Part shown: positions 20,831 to 33,250 of the stretch, one piece after another
How positions within the stretch are numbered: the stretch's first letter is position 1
How the letters are laid out: every line of letters starts with the position of its first letter
Source of the DNA: Paraburkholderia sp. BL23I1N1
Lineage (GTDB): Bacteria; Pseudomonadota; Gammaproteobacteria; Burkholderiales; Burkholderiaceae
Direction of reading: 5' to 3'
Length of the DNA stretch: 64,000 bases
Assembly (NCBI RefSeq): GCF_003610295.1
Contig: NZ_RAPV01000001.1
Coordinates: forward strand, 1 to 64,000
Program-made: the position numbers and the translations under genes
The notes under the pieces: generated by a model
What the model saw: the letters and a program-made list of their open reading frames with translations, nothing else
What the model was told of the DNA's origin: nothing
Database searches by the model: none

Positions 20831-21211
20831 ATGGCGAATCCTTCCGTCGAAACTGTAAATACATCCGGCGACAAGCTGATGCTCGTCGCGGGCGTATTGT
20901 TGGTCTTGGCCGGGTTCGTGGGGTTCTTCTGGCTCAGCGGCCAGGAATGGTACGTCCGCGGAGCCGCCTTGGCTGTTGGCGCTATCGCGGGTGTTGCAGT
21001 CGGTCTTCTCTCCGCGCCTGGCAAGGGTTTCATCGCTTTCGCCAAAGACTCGTACAAAGAAGTTCGTAAGGTTGTCTGGCCGACTCGTAAAGAGGCTACC
21101 CAGACAACGCTCGTAGTGTTCGGCTTCGTGTTCGTCATGGCAATCTTTCTTTGGGTTAGCGATAAATCCATTGAATGGGCGATTTTCTCGGTGATTCTGG
21201 GTTGGAAATGA
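20831..21211 (+). CDS. secE: Preprotein translocase subunit SecE
   Basis: A 126-residue inner-membrane protein of the SecYEG channel. It has the three-segment proteobacterial layout: hydrophobic stretches at ~18-37 ([20 protein letters not shown]), ~42-62 and ~98-120. The conserved cytosolic amphipathic helix with [18 protein letters not shown], the hallmark of SecE, sits just before the last segment. It begins 36 bp after tRNA-Trp and is followed by nusG after one base, so secE-nusG are translationally close. Its partner SecY is encoded at about 49.7 kb. Confidence 0.97.
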   Translation: MANPSVETVNTSGDKLMLVAGVLLVLAGFVGFFWLSGQEWYVRGAALAVGAIAGVAVGLLSAPGKGFIAFAKDSYKEVRKVVWPTRKEATQTTLVVFGFVFVMAIFLWVSDKSIEWAIFSVILGWK

Positions 21212-21212
21212 T

Positions 21213-21770
21213 ATGAGCGATACTCCGGCATCCCCGAGCGGCAAGCGTTGGTATGTGGTGCACGCCTACTCCGGCATGGAGAAGAGCGTGCAACGTGCGC
21301 TTCAGGAGCGCATCGAACGTGCTGGCATGCAAGACCAATTTGGTCAAATCCTCGTTCCGACTGAAGAAGTGGTCGAGGTGAAAGGCGGTCACAAGTCAGT
21401 GACCGAGCGTCGTTTCTTTCCGGGTTACGTGCTCGTGGAAATGGAAATGACAGACGAAACGTGGCACCTCGTGAAAAACACGGCAAAGGTGACGGGTTTC
21501 GTAGGCGGTGCGCGTAATCGTCCGAGCCCGATTTCCCCGCGGGAAGTCGAGAAGATCATGTCGCAAATGCAGGAAGGCGTGGAAAAGCCGCGTCCGAAGA
21601 CCCTGTTCGAAGTAGGCGAGATGGTGCGGGTGAAGGATGGTCCGTTCACGGATTTCAACGGCAGCGTCGAAGAAGTGAATTACGAGAAGTCGCGTGTCCG
21701 TGTTTCCGTTACGATTTTCGGCCGCGCAACGCCGGTCGAGCTGGAATTCGGCCAGGTCGAAAAGCTGTAA
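21213..21770 (+). CDS. nusG: Transcription termination/antitermination factor NusG
   Basis: A 185-residue protein. The NGN domain at ~10-120 includes [20 protein letters not shown] and [12 protein letters not shown]; a KOW domain at ~130-185 contains [19 protein letters not shown]. NusG binds RNA polymerase, reduces pausing, links it to Rho or to ribosomal protein S10, and joins the rRNA antitermination complex. The ATG at 21213 follows the secE stop by one base. A possible hairpin terminator lies downstream, before rplK. Confidence 0.98.
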   Translation: MSDTPASPSGKRWYVVHAYSGMEKSVQRALQERIERAGMQDQFGQILVPTEEVVEVKGGHKSVTERRFFPGYVLVEMEMTDETWHLVKNTAKVTGFVGGARNRPSPISPREVEKIMSQMQEGVEKPRPKTLFEVGEMVRVKDGPFTDFNGSVEEVNYEKSRVRVSVTIFGRATPVELEFGQVEKL

Positions 21771-21781
21771 TCCAGAATTCT

Positions 21782-21809
21782 ACGGGGCGCACCAGTCGGT
21801 GCGTTCCGT
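21782..21809 (+). terminator. Hairpin after nusG (possible terminator)
   Basis: ACGGGGCGCACC - AGTC - GGTGCGTTCCGT forms a 12-bp stem with two G-U pairs. Only a short ATTT follows, so it may be a weak terminator or an RNA processing or stabilising structure between nusG and rplK. Confidence 0.4.
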
Positions 21810-21935
21810 ATTTCGCGCTTACGGTCCGCGTAATGGCCGTTGAGGAGCGTAAGTAGTCTGCATTTTGACGAACGCGCGCTACTACTCACTGAATGTCCGC
21901 TTGTACCACTGCGGCGTTCCTAAGAGGTTTTCAAA

Positions 21936-22367
21936 ATGGCAAAGAAAATCATCGGCTTTATCAAGCTGCAGATTCCTGCAGGTAAAGCCAACCCGTCGCC
22001 GCCGGTCGGTCCGGCACTGGGCCAACGCGGCCTGAACATCATGGAGTTCTGCAAGGCGTTCAACGCGCAGACTCAAGCAATGGAACCGGGTCTGCCGATT
22101 CCGGTCGTGATCACCGCGTTCGCGGACAAGAGCTTCACGTTCGTTCTGAAGACGCCGCCGGCTACGGTTCTGATCAAGAAGGCAGCGAAGATCGACAAGG
22201 GTTCGGCAAAGCCGCATACCGACAAGGTCGGCAAGATCACCCGCGCTCAAGCTGAAGACATCGCCAAGACCAAGATGCCCGATCTGACGGCAGCTGATCT
22301 GGACGCAGCAGTTCGTACGATCGCTGGTAGCGCCCGCTCGATGGGCATCACCGTGGAGGGCGTGTAA
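21936..22367 (+). CDS. rplK: 50S ribosomal protein L11
   Basis: 143 residues. The N-terminal domain has the conserved Pro-rich loop ([20 protein letters not shown]) where thiopeptides bind in the L11-23S site; the C-terminal RNA-binding domain ends [11 protein letters not shown]11 forms the GTPase-associated centre with L10-L12. An AAGAGG ribosome site precedes ATG 21936. The stop codon abuts the rplA start with no gap, so translation of the two is coupled. Confidence 0.98.
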   Translation: MAKKIIGFIKLQIPAGKANPSPPVGPALGQRGLNIMEFCKAFNAQTQAMEPGLPIPVVITAFADKSFTFVLKTPPATVLIKKAAKIDKGSAKPHTDKVGKITRAQAEDIAKTKMPDLTAADLDAAVRTIAGSARSMGITVEGV

Positions 22368-23066
22368 ATGGCTAAGCTTTCAAAGCGTCTGCAAGCATTT
22401 GCAGCCAAGGTTGATCGTCAAAAACTGTACGCGATCGACGAAGCTCTGTCGCTCGTGAAGGAATGCGCAAGCGCGAAGTTCGACGAGTCGATCGACGTCG
22501 CAGTGCAGCTCGGCATCGATGCGAAGAAGTCGGACCAAGTGGTTCGCGGCTCGGTCGTCCTGCCGGCTGGTACCGGTAAGTCGGTTCGCGTGGCAGTGTT
22601 CGCACAAGGCGAAAAGGCTGAGCAAGCTCGTGCAGCTGGCGCAGAAGTCGTCGGTATGGAAGACCTGGCTGAACAGGTCAAGGCTGGCAAGCTGGACTTC
22701 GACATCGTCATCGCTTCGCCGGACACGATGCGCGTTGTCGGTACGCTCGGTCAGATCCTCGGCCCGCGCGGCCTGATGCCGAACCCGAAGGTTGGCACGG
22801 TTACGCCGGACGTCGCGACTGCGGTCAAGAACGCCAAGGCTGGTCAGGTGCAATTCCGTGTCGACAAGGCCGGTATCATCCACGCCACGATCGGCCGTGC
22901 TTCGTTCGAGCCGACGGCTCTGCGTAGCAACCTGAACGCTCTGGTCGACGCGCTGCAAAAGGCTAAGCCGGCAACGAGCAAGGGTGTCTACCTGCGCAAG
23001 GTTGCGCTGTCGAGCACGATGGGTGTTGGCGTTCGCGTCGACCAGGCATCGATCGCAGCACAGTAA
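22368..23066 (+). CDS. rplA: 50S ribosomal protein L1
   Basis: 232 residues, normal length. Family stretches [20 protein letters not shown] and [15 protein letters not shown] are present, with the closing [11 protein letters not shown] segment. L1 binds the mobile stalk of 23S RNA and in many bacteria represses its own rplKA message. The ATG directly follows the rplK stop. A hairpin follows immediately after the stop and a 302-bp leader separates it from rplJ. Confidence 0.98.
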   Translation: MAKLSKRLQAFAAKVDRQKLYAIDEALSLVKECASAKFDESIDVAVQLGIDAKKSDQVVRGSVVLPAGTGKSVRVAVFAQGEKAEQARAAGAEVVGMEDLAEQVKAGKLDFDIVIASPDTMRVVGTLGQILGPRGLMPNPKVGTVTPDVATAVKNAKAGQVQFRVDKAGIIHATIGRASFEPTALRSNLNALVDALQKAKPATSKGVYLRKVALSSTMGVGVRVDQASIAAQ

Positions 23067-23368
23067 TAATTTTCATCGCCTCGATGTGAGTCGAGGCGGT
23101 TTTATGGGCTTTGGGCGGTCGCAAGATGGCAGTCTGCGTCGAGCGACCGGTTGTCAAAGACCGTTGGCGGGAACGCAGCAGGTAGGCGGTCCCTTAATGT
23201 AAAGCCAACGCAGATGGCGAACCCGAAAAGGTTTTGTAGTGATGAAGCCGGTTGAAGCCCGCAGCAATGTGGGTTTCAGGCGGTCGAAATACTCCTGACT
23301 GGTCGGACGCCGTTATTGAACGCGGTACACAAAGCGCACGCTGCGTGTATCGAATCTGGAGGTTAACC
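23067..23368 (+). promoter_or_regulatory. rplJ leader (rplA-rplJ intergenic)
   Basis: This 302-bp gap begins with the hairpin CGCCTCGA - TGTGAG - TCGAGGCG (23077-23098) followed by GTTTTA, a weak terminator or attenuator. The rest is probably the rplJL leader, which in other bacteria folds to bind L10-L12 and represses translation. The fold itself was not computed. Confidence 0.55.
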
Positions 23369-23872
23369 GTGCCACTTAACAAAGAAAGCAAGCAGGCCGT
23401 CGTCGCTGAGGTTGCCGCGCAAGTCGCGAAAGCCCAGACCGTGGTTCTGGCTGAGTATCGTGGAATCGCGGTTGGCGATCTGACCAAGCTGCGCGCGAAA
23501 GCGCGTGAGCAACAGGTGTACCTGCGCGTGTTGAAAAACACGCTGGCGCGTCGCGCTGTCGAAGGTACCCCGTTTGCTTCGCTGGCAGAGCAGATGACTG
23601 GCCCCCTGATCTACGGCATCTCGGAAGATGCAATTGCTGCTGCTAAGGTCGTCAATGACTTCAGCAAGAGCAATGACAAGTTAGTCATCAAGGCTGGTTC
23701 CTACGAAGGCAAGGTGATGGACAAGGCTGGCGTGCAAGCGCTGGCAAGCATCCCGAGCCGCGAAGAGCTGCTCTCCAAGCTGTTGTACGTTATGCAAGCA
23801 CCTGTTTCCGGCTTTGCGCGCGCTCTGGCCGCGCTGGCAGAAAAGAAACAAGGCGAAGAAGCTGCTGCGTAA
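23369..23872 (+). CDS. rplJ: 50S ribosomal protein L10
   Basis: 167 residues from a GTG start at 23369, set by GGAGGT at 23358-23363 and by the conserved N-terminus (M)[16 protein letters not shown]. An upstream ATG at 23252 lies in the leader and has no ribosome site. Residues 1-130 bind 23S RNA; the C-terminal helix ([13 protein letters not shown]) carries the L7/L12 dimers. L10 with L12 is the classic repressor of this operon. Confidence 0.97.
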   Translation: MPLNKESKQAVVAEVAAQVAKAQTVVLAEYRGIAVGDLTKLRAKAREQQVYLRVLKNTLARRAVEGTPFASLAEQMTGPLIYGISEDAIAAAKVVNDFSKSNDKLVIKAGSYEGKVMDKAGVQALASIPSREELLSKLLYVMQAPVSGFARALAALAEKKQGEEAAA

Positions 23873-23935
23873 CGCACTTCAGTCGAGCGTGATTGATCGC
23901 TGGCTGTATCCGAATTCAATTTAGGAGTATTTCAA

Positions 23936-24310
23936 ATGGCAATCGCAAAAGATGACATCCTCGAGGCAGTAAGCTCGATGTCGGTTCTGGAACTGAACGA
24001 GCTGGTCAAGGCGTTCGAAGAAAAGTTTGGCGTGTCGGCAGCTGCTGTTGCAGTGGCAGGCCCGGCAGGCGGCGGCGCTGCTGCTGCTGCTGAAGAGCAA
24101 ACCGAATTCACGGTCAACCTGACGGAAGTCGGCGCGAACAAGGTTTCGGTTATTAAGGCTGTTCGTGAACTGACGGGTCTCGGCCTGAAGGAAGCGAAGG
24201 ACCTGGTCGACGGTGCACCGAAGCCTGTTAAGGAATCGGTACCGAAGGCTGCTGCTGAAGAAGCCAAGAAGAAGTTGGAAGAAGCCGGCGCGAAGGCTGA
24301 AATCAAGTAA
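23936..24310 (+). CDS. rplL: 50S ribosomal protein L7/L12
   Basis: 124 residues. The N-terminal dimerisation helix pair ([20 protein letters not shown]) is followed by an Ala/Gly hinge near 40-55, unusually rich in consecutive alanines, and the factor-binding C-terminal domain with [20 protein letters not shown]-type sequence (observed [20 protein letters not shown]). Multiple dimers on L10 recruit EF-Tu and EF-G. A terminator-type hairpin follows and likely attenuates transcription into rpoB. Confidence 0.98.
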   Translation: MAIAKDDILEAVSSMSVLELNELVKAFEEKFGVSAAAVAVAGPAGGGAAAAAEEQTEFTVNLTEVGANKVSVIKAVRELTGLGLKEAKDLVDGAPKPVKESVPKAAAEEAKKKLEEAGAKAEIK

Positions 24311-24330
24311 GTTTCAGCGCGTTGTGCGAA

Positions 24331-24360
24331 GGCTGGCGGTTTTCCACCGCCGGCCTTTTT
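24331..24360 (+). terminator. Attenuator/terminator after rplL
   Basis: GGCTGGCGGT - TTTCC - ACCGCCGGCC followed by TTTTT. A rho-independent terminator between rplL and rpoB would lower rpoBC expression relative to rplJL. Confidence 0.85.
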
Positions 24361-24680
24361 GTGCTTTGTGGGGACTACGTTCTTGCCAGCCAGTTTCGGC
24401 AGGAACGGAAGCCCCAGAAGCCAAAGAAAATCGCCTATCGGTATTTTTGACCGGCACTTCTCTTTGTCTTCTGAAGCGACTGCAGAAGGCAAGTTTGGTC
24501 GGGTAGCGGGCAACACAGGCATCCGCTGCCGTCAGCCAGCGGTTGGTAGCGGCCAACCACCAAGCTTCAAGGCTCGTTCAAGCCATCGGACGGCCAACGG
24601 GTCTCAGTCGGTGAACACTCGGGTTGTCTCATCAAGGTATCCTGCCTCGACAACAATGCCCGCCGTGATTCGGAGATCGT
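24361..24680 (+). other. rplL-rpoB intergenic region
   Basis: About 320 bp without a gene after the attenuator. It contains a compact hairpin GGTTGG - TAGCGG - CCAACC at 24541-24558, and CCGCTG-CCGTCAG-CCAGCGG just before it. In E. coli this gap holds an RNase III cut site, so processing here is plausible but unproven. A start-proximal ribosome site for rpoB is weak (CGGAGATCGT). Confidence 0.5.
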
Positions 24681-27600
24681 ATGCAATATTCCTTCACCGA
24701 GAAGAAGCGCATTCGCAAGAGTTTTGCGAAGCGCCCCATCGTTCACCAAGTACCTTTCCTGCTGGCTACCCAGCTTGAATCATTCAGCACGTTTCTGCAA
24801 GCAGACACGTCGTCCACGCAGCGCAAGCCGGAAGGCCTGCAAGCTGCGTTCACGTCCGTTTTCCCGATCGTTTCGCATAACGGCTTTGCTCGTCTCGAGT
24901 TCGTCAGCTACATGCTGTCGCCGCCGGCATTCAACATCAAGGAATGTCAGCAGCGCGGTTTGACGTACTGCTCGGCACTGCGCGCGAAAGTGCGTCTGGT
25001 GCTGCTCGACAAGGAATCGCCGAGCAAGCCGGTCGTCAAGGAAGTGAAGGAACAGGAAGTGTACATGGGCGAAATTCCGCTCATGACGCCGACGGGTTCG
25101 TTCGTCATCAACGGCACGGAACGTGTGATCGTTTCGCAGCTGCATCGTTCGCCGGGCGTGTTCTTCGAACACGACAAGGGCAAGACGCACAGCTCGGGCA
25201 AGCTCCTGTTCTCGGCACGTATCATTCCTTACCGCGGTTCGTGGCTCGACTTCGAATTTGATCCGAAGGACGTGCTGTATTTCCGCGTCGACCGCCGTCG
25301 CAAGATGCCGGTCACCATCCTGCTGAAGGCGATCGGCCTGACGCCGGAACAGATCCTCGCAAACTTCTTCGTGTTCGACAATTTCACGCTGATGCCGGAA
25401 GGCGCGCAGATGGAATTCGTGCCCGAGCGTCTGCGTGGTGAAGTCGCACGTTTCGACATTTCGGATCGTGACGGCAACGTGATCGTCCAGAAGGACAAGC
25501 GGATCAACGCCAAGCACATTCGCGATCTCGACAACGCGAAGACGAAGTTCATCTCGGTGCCGGAAGACTATCTGCTCGGGCGCGTGCTGGCGAAGAATGT
25601 CGTCGACGGCGATACGGGCGAAGTCATCGCTAACGCGAACGACGAAATCACCGAAACCGTCCTCGAGAAGCTCCGCGAATCGAAGATCAAAGACATCCAG
25701 ACGCTCTACACGAACGATCTGGATCAAGGTCCGTACATTTCGTCGACGCTGCGTATCGACGAAACCGCGGACAAGATGGCCGCTCGCATCGCGATCTACC
25801 GCATGATGCGTCCGGGCGAACCGCCGACCGAAGAAGCGGTCGAGGCGCTGTTCAATCGTCTGTTCTATAGCGAAGACGCATACGACCTGTCCAAGGTGGG
25901 TCGTATGAAGTTCAACCGCCGTGTCGGTCGCGACGAAATCGTCGGCCCGATGACGCTGCAGGACGACGACATCCTCGCAACGATCAAGATCCTGGTCGAA
26001 CTGCGTAACGGCAAGGGCGAAGTGGACGACATCGACCACTTGGGCAATCGTCGTGTGCGTTGCGTCGGCGAACTGGCTGAAAACCAGTTCCGCGCAGGTC
26101 TCGTGCGTGTCGAACGTGCTGTGAAGGAACGCCTCGGTCAAGCCGAAAGCGAAAACCTGATGCCGCACGACCTGATCAACTCGAAGCCGATTTCGTCGGC
26201 GATTCGCGAGTTCTTCGGTTCGTCGCAGCTGTCGCAGTTTATGGACCAGACCAACCCGCTGTCGGAAATCACCCACAAGCGCCGTGTTTCGGCACTTGGC
26301 CCGGGCGGTTTGACGCGTGAGCGCGCTGGCTTTGAAGTCCGCGACGTGCACCCGACCCACTACGGCCGTGTGTGCCCGATTGAAACGCCGGAAGGTCCGA
26401 ACATCGGCCTGATCAACTCGCTCGCACTGTACGCGCACCTGAACGAATACGGCTTCCTCGAAACGCCGTATCGCAAGGTTGTGGACAGCAAGGTGACCGA
26501 TCAGATCGACTATCTGTCGGCGATCGAAGAAGGCCGTTACGTGATCGCTCAGGCGAACGCGGCGGTTGCTGCTGATGGCTCGCTGACCGACGAACTGGTG
26601 TCGTCGCGTGAAGCAGGCGAAACGCTGATGGTCACGCCGGACCGCATCCAGTACATGGACGTGGCGCCGTCGCAGATCGTCTCGGTGGCAGCATCGCTGA
26701 TTCCGTTCCTCGAGCACGATGACGCGAACCGCGCATTGATGGGTTCGAACATGCAGCGTCAGGCTGTGCCGTGTCTGCGTCCTGAAAAGGCCGTGGTCGG
26801 TACGGGTATCGAACGCACGGTGGCAGTCGACTCGGGTACGACGGTTCAGGCATTCCGCGGTGGCGTGGTCGATTACGTCGACGCAGGCCGTATGGTGATT
26901 CGCGTGAACGACGATGAAGCCGTTGCCGGCGACGTCGGCGTGGACATCTACAACCTGATCAAGTACACGCGTTCGAACCAGAACACGAACATCAACCAGC
27001 GCCCGATCGTGAAGGTCGGCGATATCGTGTCGCGTGGCGACGTGCTGGCTGACGGTGCATCGACCGACCTCGGCGAACTGGCTCTCGGCCAGAACATGCT
27101 GGTGGCGTTCATGCCGTGGAACGGCTACAACTTCGAAGATTCGATCTTGATCTCGGAGAAGGTGGTCGCTGACGACCGTTACACGTCGATCCACATCGAA
27201 GAACTGAACGTCGTAGCTCGCGATACGAAGCTCGGACCGGAAGAAATCACGCGCGACATCTCGAACCTGGCCGAAGTGCAACTTGGCCGTCTCGACGAGT
27301 CGGGCATCGTCTACATCGGCGCTGAAGTCGAAGCAGGCGACGTGCTGGTCGGTAAGGTGACGCCGAAGGGCGAAACCCAGCTGACGCCGGAAGAAAAGCT
27401 GCTGCGCGCGATCTTCGGTGAGAAGGCTTCGGACGTGAAGGACACGTCGCTGCGCGTGCCGTCGGGCATGAGCGGCACGGTCATCGACGTGCAAGTGTTC
27501 ACGCGTGAAGGCATTCAGCGCGACAAGCGTGCGCAACAGATCATCGACGATGAACTGAAGCGTTATCGCCTCGACCTGAACGACCAACTGCGTATCGTGG

Positions 27601-28787
27601 AAGGCGATGCATTCCAGCGTCTCGCACGTATGCTGACCGGCAAGGTCGCGAACGGCGGTCCGAAGAAGCTCGCGAAGGGTACGAAGATCGAACAGGCTTA
27701 CCTGGAAGATCTCGACCACTACCACTGGTTCGACATCCGCCTCGCGGACGAAGAAGCAGCGGCACAGCTCGAAGCTATCAAGGACTCGATCGAACAGAAG
27801 CGTCACCAGTTCGATCTGGCGTTCGAAGAAAAGCGCAAGAAGCTCACGCAAGGCGACGAACTGCCGCCGGGCGTGCTGAAGATGGTCAAGGTGTATCTGG
27901 CAGTCAAGCGTCGTCTGCAGCCTGGCGACAAGATGGCCGGCCGTCACGGTAACAAGGGTGTGGTGTCGAAGATCGTTCCGATCGAAGACATGCCGTACAT
28001 GGCCGACGGCCGTCCGGCTGACGTCGTTCTGAACCCGCTCGGCGTGCCGTCGCGGATGAACGTGGGTCAGGTTCTCGAAGTGCATCTGGGTTGGGCCGCG
28101 AAGGGTCTCGGCTGGCGTATCGGCGAAATGCTGCAACGTCAGGCGAAGATTGCTGAACTGCGCGAATTCCTGACCAAGATCTACAACGAGTCGGGCCGCG
28201 CTGAAGAGCTGGACAGCTTCACGGACGACGAAATCGTCGAACTGGCGAAGAACCTGCGCGAAGGCGTTCCGTTTGCCACGCCGGTGTTCGACGGTGCGAC
28301 GGAAGAAGAAATGTCGCGCGCGCTGGATCTGGCCTTCCCGGACGACATCGCGAAGAACCTCGGCATGACGCCGTCGAAGAACCAGGTGCGTCTGTATGAC
28401 GGCCGCACGGGTGAGATGTTCGAACGTACGGTGACGGTCGGCTACATGCACTACCTGAAGCTGCACCACTTGGTCGACGACAAGATGCACGCGCGTTCCA
28501 CGGGCCCGTACTCGCTCGTGACACAGCAGCCGTTGGGCGGTAAGGCGCAGTTCGGTGGCCAGCGTTTCGGTGAAATGGAAGTGTGGGCGCTCGAAGCGTA
28601 CGGCGCATCGTACGTGCTGCAAGAAATGCTGACGGTGAAGTCGGATGACGTGGCGGGCCGGACCAAGGTTTATGAAAACCTGGTCAAGGGCGATCACGTG
28701 ATCGATGCAGGCATGCCGGAATCCTTCAACGTGTTGGTGAAGGAAATCCGCTCGCTCGGTATCGATATCGACCTCGACCGCAACTAA
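24681..28787 (+). CDS. rpoB: RNA polymerase subunit beta
   Basis: 1,368 residues, the usual betaproteobacterial length. It forms one pincer and the active-site wall of RNA polymerase. The rifampicin pocket reads [19 protein letters not shown] followed by [19 protein letters not shown]: the residues equivalent to E. coli D516, H526, R529 and S531 are all wild type. Other landmarks are [52 protein letters not shown] and the C-terminal [21 protein letters not shown] 24681 begins the conserved [15 protein letters not shown]. rpoC starts 21 bp downstream. Confidence 0.99.
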   Translation: MQYSFTEKKRIRKSFAKRPIVHQVPFLLATQLESFSTFLQADTSSTQRKPEGLQAAFTSVFPIVSHNGFARLEFVSYMLSPPAFNIKECQQRGLTYCSALRAKVRLVLLDKESPSKPVVKEVKEQEVYMGEIPLMTPTGSFVINGTERVIVSQLHRSPGVFFEHDKGKTHSSGKLLFSARIIPYRGSWLDFEFDPKDVLYFRVDRRRKMPVTILLKAIGLTPEQILANFFVFDNFTLMPEGAQMEFVPERLRGEVARFDISDRDGNVIVQKDKRINAKHIRDLDNAKTKFISVPEDYLLGRVLAKNVVDGDTGEVIANANDEITETVLEKLRESKIKDIQTLYTNDLDQGPYISSTLRIDETADKMAARIAIYRMMRPGEPPTEEAVEALFNRLFYSEDAYDLSKVGRMKFNRRVGRDEIVGPMTLQDDDILATIKILVELRNGKGEVDDIDHLGNRRVRCVGELAENQFRAGLVRVERAVKERLGQAESENLMPHDLINSKPISSAIREFFGSSQLSQFMDQTNPLSEITHKRRVSALGPGGLTRERAGFEVRDVHPTHYGRVCPIETPEGPNIGLINSLALYAHLNEYGFLETPYRKVVDSKVTDQIDYLSAIEEGRYVIAQANAAVAADGSLTDELVSSREAGETLMVTPDRIQYMDVAPSQIVSVAASLIPFLEHDDANRALMGSNMQRQAVPCLRPEKAVVGTGIERTVAVDSGTTVQAFRGGVVDYVDAGRMVIRVNDDEAVAGDVGVDIYNLIKYTRSNQNTNINQRPIVKVGDIVSRGDVLADGASTDLGELALGQNMLVAFMPWNGYNFEDSILISEKVVADDRYTSIHIEELNVVARDTKLGPEEITRDISNLAEVQLGRLDESGIVYIGAEVEAGDVLVGKVTPKGETQLTPEEKLLRAIFGEKASDVKDTSLRVPSGMSGTVIDVQVFTREGIQRDKRAQQIIDDELKRYRLDLNDQLRIVEGDAFQRLARMLTGKVANGGPKKLAKGTKIEQAYLEDLDHYHWFDIRLADEEAAAQLEAIKDSIEQKRHQFDLAFEEKRKKLTQGDELPPGVLKMVKVYLAVKRRLQPGDKMAGRHGNKGVVSKIVPIEDMPYMADGRPADVVLNPLGVPSRMNVGQVLEVHLGWAAKGLGWRIGEMLQRQAKIAELREFLTKIYNESGRAEELDSFTDDEIVELAKNLREGVPFATPVFDGATEEEMSRALDLAFPDDIAKNLGMTPSKNQVRLYDGRTGEMFERTVTVGYMHYLKLHHLVDDKMHARSTGPYSLVTQQPLGGKAQFGGQRFGEMEVWALEAYGASYVLQEMLTVKSDDVAGRTKVYENLVKGDHVIDAGMPESFNVLVKEIRSLGIDIDLDRN

Positions 28788-28808
28788 TCGGACTACGGAG
28801 AGAAAGCA

Positions 28809-31800
28809 ATGAAAGCTCTGCTCGATCTATTCAAGCAAGTCCAACAGCCTGAAGTTTTTGACGCGATCAAGATCGGTCTGGCCTCGCCAGACAAGATCCG
28901 TTCGTGGTCGTTCGGTGAAGTGAAGAAGCCGGAAACCATCAACTACCGGACGTTCAAGCCGGAACGCGATGGTCTGTTCTGCGCGAAGATCTTCGGGCCG
29001 ATCAAAGACTACGAATGCCTTTGCGGCAAGTACAAGCGCCTGAAGCATCGTGGCGTGATCTGTGAAAAGTGCGGCGTCGAAGTGACGCTCGCCAAGGTGC
29101 GTCGCGAACGGATGGGCCACATTGAGTTGGCCTCGCCGGTCGCTCACATCTGGTTTCTGAAGTCGCTGCCGTCGCGTCTGGGCATGGTGCTCGACATGAC
29201 GCTGCGCGACATCGAGCGCGTGCTGTACTTCGAAGCCTACGTGGTGATCGATCCGGGCATGACGCCGCTGAAAGCGCGGCAGATCATGACGGAAGAGGAT
29301 TACTACAACAAGGTCGAAGAGTACGGTGACGAATTCCGTGCCGAGATGGGCGCGGAAGGCGTTCGCGAACTGCTGCGCGCGATCAATATCGACGAACAGG
29401 TCGAGATGCTGCGCACCGAACTCAAGAACACGGGTTCGGAAGCGAAGATCAAGAAGTATGCGAAGCGCCTGAAGGTGCTCGAGGCTTTCCAGCGTTCGGG
29501 CATCAAGCCTGACTGGATGGTGCTCGAAGTGCTGCCGGTGCTGCCGCCGGAACTGCGTCCGCTGGTGCCGCTGGATGGCGGGCGCTTCGCGACGTCGGAC
29601 CTGAACGACCTGTATCGCCGCGTGATCAACCGTAACAACCGGTTGAAGCGTCTGCTCGAACTGAAGGCGCCTGAAATCATCGTTCGCAACGAAAAGCGGA
29701 TGCTGCAGGAAGCCGTCGATTCGCTGCTCGACAACGGTCGTCGCGGTAAGGCAATGACCGGCGCGAACAAGCGTCCGCTGAAGTCGCTCGCTGACATGAT
29801 CAAGGGTAAGGGCGGTCGCTTCCGTCAGAACTTGCTTGGTAAGCGCGTGGACTACTCGGGCCGTTCGGTGATCGTGGTCGGCCCGACGCTCAAGCTGCAT
29901 CAGTGCGGTCTGCCGAAGCTGATGGCGCTCGAACTGTTCAAGCCGTTCATCTTCAACAAGCTCGAAGTGATGGGTGTTGCTACCACCATCAAGGCTGCGA
30001 AGAAGGAAGTCGAGAGCCAGACGCCGGTGGTGTGGGACATCCTCGAAGAGGTGATCCGCGAGCATCCGGTCATGCTGAACCGTGCGCCTACGCTGCACCG
30101 TCTTGGCATTCAGGCTTTCGAGCCGGTGCTGATCGAAGGTAAGGCAATCCAGCTGCATCCGCTCGTTTGCGCGGCGTTCAACGCCGACTTCGACGGTGAC
30201 CAGATGGCTGTGCACGTGCCGCTGTCGCTCGAAGCGCAGATGGAAGCGCGTACGCTGATGCTGGCGTCGAACAACATCCTGTTCCCGGCCAACGGCGATC
30301 CGTCGATCGTGCCGTCGCAGGATATTGTGCTCGGCCTGTACTACGCGACCCGTGAAGCAGTGAACGCCAAGGGCGAAGGCCTGACGTTCACCGGCGTCTC
30401 GGAAGCGCTGCGTGCGTACGAGAACAAGGAAGTCGAGCTGGCCTCGCGCGTCAACGTGCGGATCACGGAAATGGTCCACAACGAAGACAAGTCGGAAGGT
30501 GCGCCGGCATTCGTGCCGAAGATCACGCTGTATGCGACTACGGTTGGCCGTTCGATCCTGTCGGAAATTCTGCCGCCGGGCCTGCCGTTCTCGGTGCTGA
30601 ACAAGCCGCTGAAGAAGAAGGAAATCTCGCGCCTCATCAACACCGCATTCCGCAAGTGCGGTCTGCGTGAAACGGTGATTTTCGCCGATCAGTTGATGCA
30701 GTCGGGTTTCCGCCTGGCAACGCGCGCTGGTATCTCGATCTGCGTCGACGACATGCTCGTGCCGCCGCAGAAAGAACAGATCGTCGGCGACGCCGCGAAG
30801 AAGGTGAAGGAATACGACCGTCAGTACATGTCGGGTCTCGTCACGTCGCAAGAACGCTACAACAACGTGGTCGACATCTGGTCGGCAACGTCGGAAGCGG
30901 TCGGCAAGGCGATGATGGAACAGCTGTCGACGGAACCGGTGGTCGATCGCGACGGCAACGAAACGCGTCAGGAATCGTTCAACTCCATCTACATGATGGC
31001 TGACTCGGGTGCTCGTGGTTCGGCGGTTCAGATTCGTCAGCTGGCCGGTATGCGCGGCCTGATGGCGAAGCCGGACGGCTCGATCATCGAGACGCCGATT
31101 ACGGCGAACTTCCGTGAAGGCCTGAACGTGTTGCAGTACTTCATCTCGACCCACGGTGCACGTAAGGGTCTGGCTGATACGGCACTGAAGACGGCAAACT
31201 CGGGTTACCTGACGCGTCGTCTGGTCGACGTGACGCAGGATCTGGTGGTGGTCGAGGACGATTGCGGTACGTCCAACGGCGTCGCCATGAAGGCGTTGGT
31301 CGAAGGCGGTGAAGTCGTCGAAGCATTGCGTGACCGTATCCTGGGTCGCGTGACGGTGGCTGACGTCGTCAATCCGGAATCGCAGGAAACGCTGTACGAA
31401 ACGGGTACGTTGCTCGACGAAGACGCGGTCGAAGAAATCGAACGCCTCGGCATCGACGAAGTGCGCGTGCGTACGCCGCTGACTTGCGAAACGCGTTACG
31501 GCCTGTGCGCAGCCTGCTATGGCCGCGACCTGGGTCGTGGCTCGTCGGTCAACGTCGGTGAAGCAGTCGGCGTGATCGCTGCTCAGTCGATCGGTGAACC
31601 GGGCACGCAGCTCACGATGCGTACGTTCCACATCGGTGGTGCGGCATCGCGTGCAGCAGTGGCTTCGTCGGTTGAAGCCAAGTCGAACGGTACGGTGCGT
31701 TTCACGGCGACCATGCGTTACGTTACCAATGCGAAGGGCGAGCAGATCGTCATCTCGCGTTCGGGCGAAGCCATGATCACCGACGACCACGGCCGTGAGC

Positions 31801-33047
31801 GCGAACGTCACAAGGTGCCGTACGGCGCGACGCTGTTGCAACTGGACGGCGCGCAGATCAAGGCCGGCACGCAACTGGCGACGTGGGATCCGATGACGCG
31901 TCCGATCATCACCGAATACGGTGGTACGGTGAAGTTCGAAAACGTCGAAGAAGGCGTGACGGTTGCCAAGCAGATCGACGATGTGACGGGTCTCTCGACA
32001 CTGGTCGTGATCGACGTGAAGCGCCGCGGTTCGCAAGCGTCGAAGACGGTGCGCCCGCAGGTCAAGCTGCTCGACGCGAACGGCGAAGAAGTCAAGATCC
32101 CGAACACCGAGCACTCGGTGCAGATCGGCTTCCAGGTCGGCGCTCTGATCACCGTGAAGGATGGTCAGCAAGTGCAGGTCGGTGAAGTGCTCGCACGTAT
32201 CCCGGTTGAATCGCAAAAGACTCGCGACATTACCGGTGGTCTGCCGCGTGTGGCCGAACTGTTCGAAGCGCGCTCGCCGAAGGACGCCGGTATTCTGGCG
32301 GAAGTCACGGGCACGACGTCGTTCGGTAAGGACACGAAGGGCAAGCAGCGTCTCGTTATCACGGACCTCGAAGGCAATCAGCACGAGTTCCTGATCGCGA
32401 AGGAAAAGCAGGTTCTGGTGCACGATGGTCAGGTCGTCAACAAGGGCGAAATGATTGTCGACGGGCCGGCTGATCCGCACGACATTCTGCGTTTGCAGGG
32501 CGTCGAGGCGCTGGCGCGTTACATCGTGGACGAAGTGCAGGACGTGTATCGTCTGCAGGGCGTGAAGATCAATGACAAGCACATTGAAGTGATCGTCCGT
32601 CAGATGCTGCGCCGCGTGCAGATCGTCGATAACGGCGATACGCGCTTCATCATGGGCGAACAGGTCGAGCGCTCGGATATGCTCGACGAGAACGACCGGA
32701 TGGCTGCGGAAGGCAAGATCCCGGCAACCTACGACAACGTGCTGCTCGGTATCACGAAGGCATCGCTGTCGACCGATTCGTTCATCTCCGCGGCGTCGTT
32801 CCAGGAAACGACTCGCGTGCTGACCGAAGCGGCGATCATGGGCAAGCGCGACGATCTGCGCGGGCTGAAGGAAAACGTGATCGTTGGTCGTCTGATTCCG
32901 GCTGGTACGGGTCTCGCCTTCCACAAGGCACGCAAGAGCAAGGAACTGTCCGACCGCGAGCGTTTCGATCAGATCGCAGCGGAAGAGTCGTTCGAATTCG
33001 GTACGCCGGAAACCCCGGCTGCCGAACAGCAGCACTCAGGCGAGTAA
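28809..33047 (+). CDS. rpoC: RNA polymerase subunit beta prime
   Basis: 1,412 residues. The N-terminal zinc site uses C70, C72, C85 and C88 (YECLCGKYK then VICEKCG). The catalytic Mg loop [12 protein letters not shown] is near residue 460. The bridge-helix region and trigger loop ([20 protein letters not shown], then [18 protein letters not shown]) are intact, as is the second zinc site with [16 protein letters not shown]. It is the last gene of the rif block and a strong terminator lies 40 bp downstream. ATG 28809 follows GGAGAG by a few bases. Confidence 0.99.
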   Translation: MKALLDLFKQVQQPEVFDAIKIGLASPDKIRSWSFGEVKKPETINYRTFKPERDGLFCAKIFGPIKDYECLCGKYKRLKHRGVICEKCGVEVTLAKVRRERMGHIELASPVAHIWFLKSLPSRLGMVLDMTLRDIERVLYFEAYVVIDPGMTPLKARQIMTEEDYYNKVEEYGDEFRAEMGAEGVRELLRAINIDEQVEMLRTELKNTGSEAKIKKYAKRLKVLEAFQRSGIKPDWMVLEVLPVLPPELRPLVPLDGGRFATSDLNDLYRRVINRNNRLKRLLELKAPEIIVRNEKRMLQEAVDSLLDNGRRGKAMTGANKRPLKSLADMIKGKGGRFRQNLLGKRVDYSGRSVIVVGPTLKLHQCGLPKLMALELFKPFIFNKLEVMGVATTIKAAKKEVESQTPVVWDILEEVIREHPVMLNRAPTLHRLGIQAFEPVLIEGKAIQLHPLVCAAFNADFDGDQMAVHVPLSLEAQMEARTLMLASNNILFPANGDPSIVPSQDIVLGLYYATREAVNAKGEGLTFTGVSEALRAYENKEVELASRVNVRITEMVHNEDKSEGAPAFVPKITLYATTVGRSILSEILPPGLPFSVLNKPLKKKEISRLINTAFRKCGLRETVIFADQLMQSGFRLATRAGISICVDDMLVPPQKEQIVGDAAKKVKEYDRQYMSGLVTSQERYNNVVDIWSATSEAVGKAMMEQLSTEPVVDRDGNETRQESFNSIYMMADSGARGSAVQIRQLAGMRGLMAKPDGSIIETPITANFREGLNVLQYFISTHGARKGLADTALKTANSGYLTRRLVDVTQDLVVVEDDCGTSNGVAMKALVEGGEVVEALRDRILGRVTVADVVNPESQETLYETGTLLDEDAVEEIERLGIDEVRVRTPLTCETRYGLCAACYGRDLGRGSSVNVGEAVGVIAAQSIGEPGTQLTMRTFHIGGAASRAAVASSVEAKSNGTVRFTATMRYVTNAKGEQIVISRSGEAMITDDHGRERERHKVPYGATLLQLDGAQIKAGTQLATWDPMTRPIITEYGGTVKFENVEEGVTVAKQIDDVTGLSTLVVIDVKRRGSQASKTVRPQVKLLDANGEEVKIPNTEHSVQIGFQVGALITVKDGQQVQVGEVLARIPVESQKTRDITGGLPRVAELFEARSPKDAGILAEVTGTTSFGKDTKGKQRLVITDLEGNQHEFLIAKEKQVLVHDGQVVNKGEMIVDGPADPHDILRLQGVEALARYIVDEVQDVYRLQGVKINDKHIEVIVRQMLRRVQIVDNGDTRFIMGEQVERSDMLDENDRMAAEGKIPATYDNVLLGITKASLSTDSFISAASFQETTRVLTEAAIMGKRDDLRGLKENVIVGRLIPAGTGLAFHKARKSKELSDRERFDQIAAEESFEFGTPETPAAEQQHSGE

Positions 33048-33087
33048 GTCCCGGCGGCGCAAGCCGCCTGGGCTCACCAGCCAGCGA

Positions 33088-33120
33088 AGCCGCTCAGTTT
33101 CGACTGAGCGGCTTTTTTTT
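33088..33120 (+). terminator. rpoC terminator
   Basis: AGCCGCTCAG - TTTCGA - CTGAGCGGCT followed by TTTTTTT. A textbook rho-independent terminator closing the rplKAJL-rpoBC block. Confidence 0.95.
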
Positions 33121-33250
33121 GCGCTGCTTTCTCACGCGCTTCTTTGTGACTTCGTAGGCCGAACGGCTAACGTTGCATCAAAGCGCGGGCGCAGCACGAA
33201 TGCGTTGGTAAAATTCGTGTCACCGGCATCAAGCTGCTTCTCTCCAATTC

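Noticed and set aside
24780-28697. A 1,305-codon open frame antisense to rpoB, and a 1,402-codon one antisense to rpoC (28827-33035)
   Set aside because: High GC3 codon bias in the true genes leaves the opposite strand free of stops. The translations are Arg/His/Val/Asp-rich shadows with no family motifs, and rpoB/rpoC explain the DNA.
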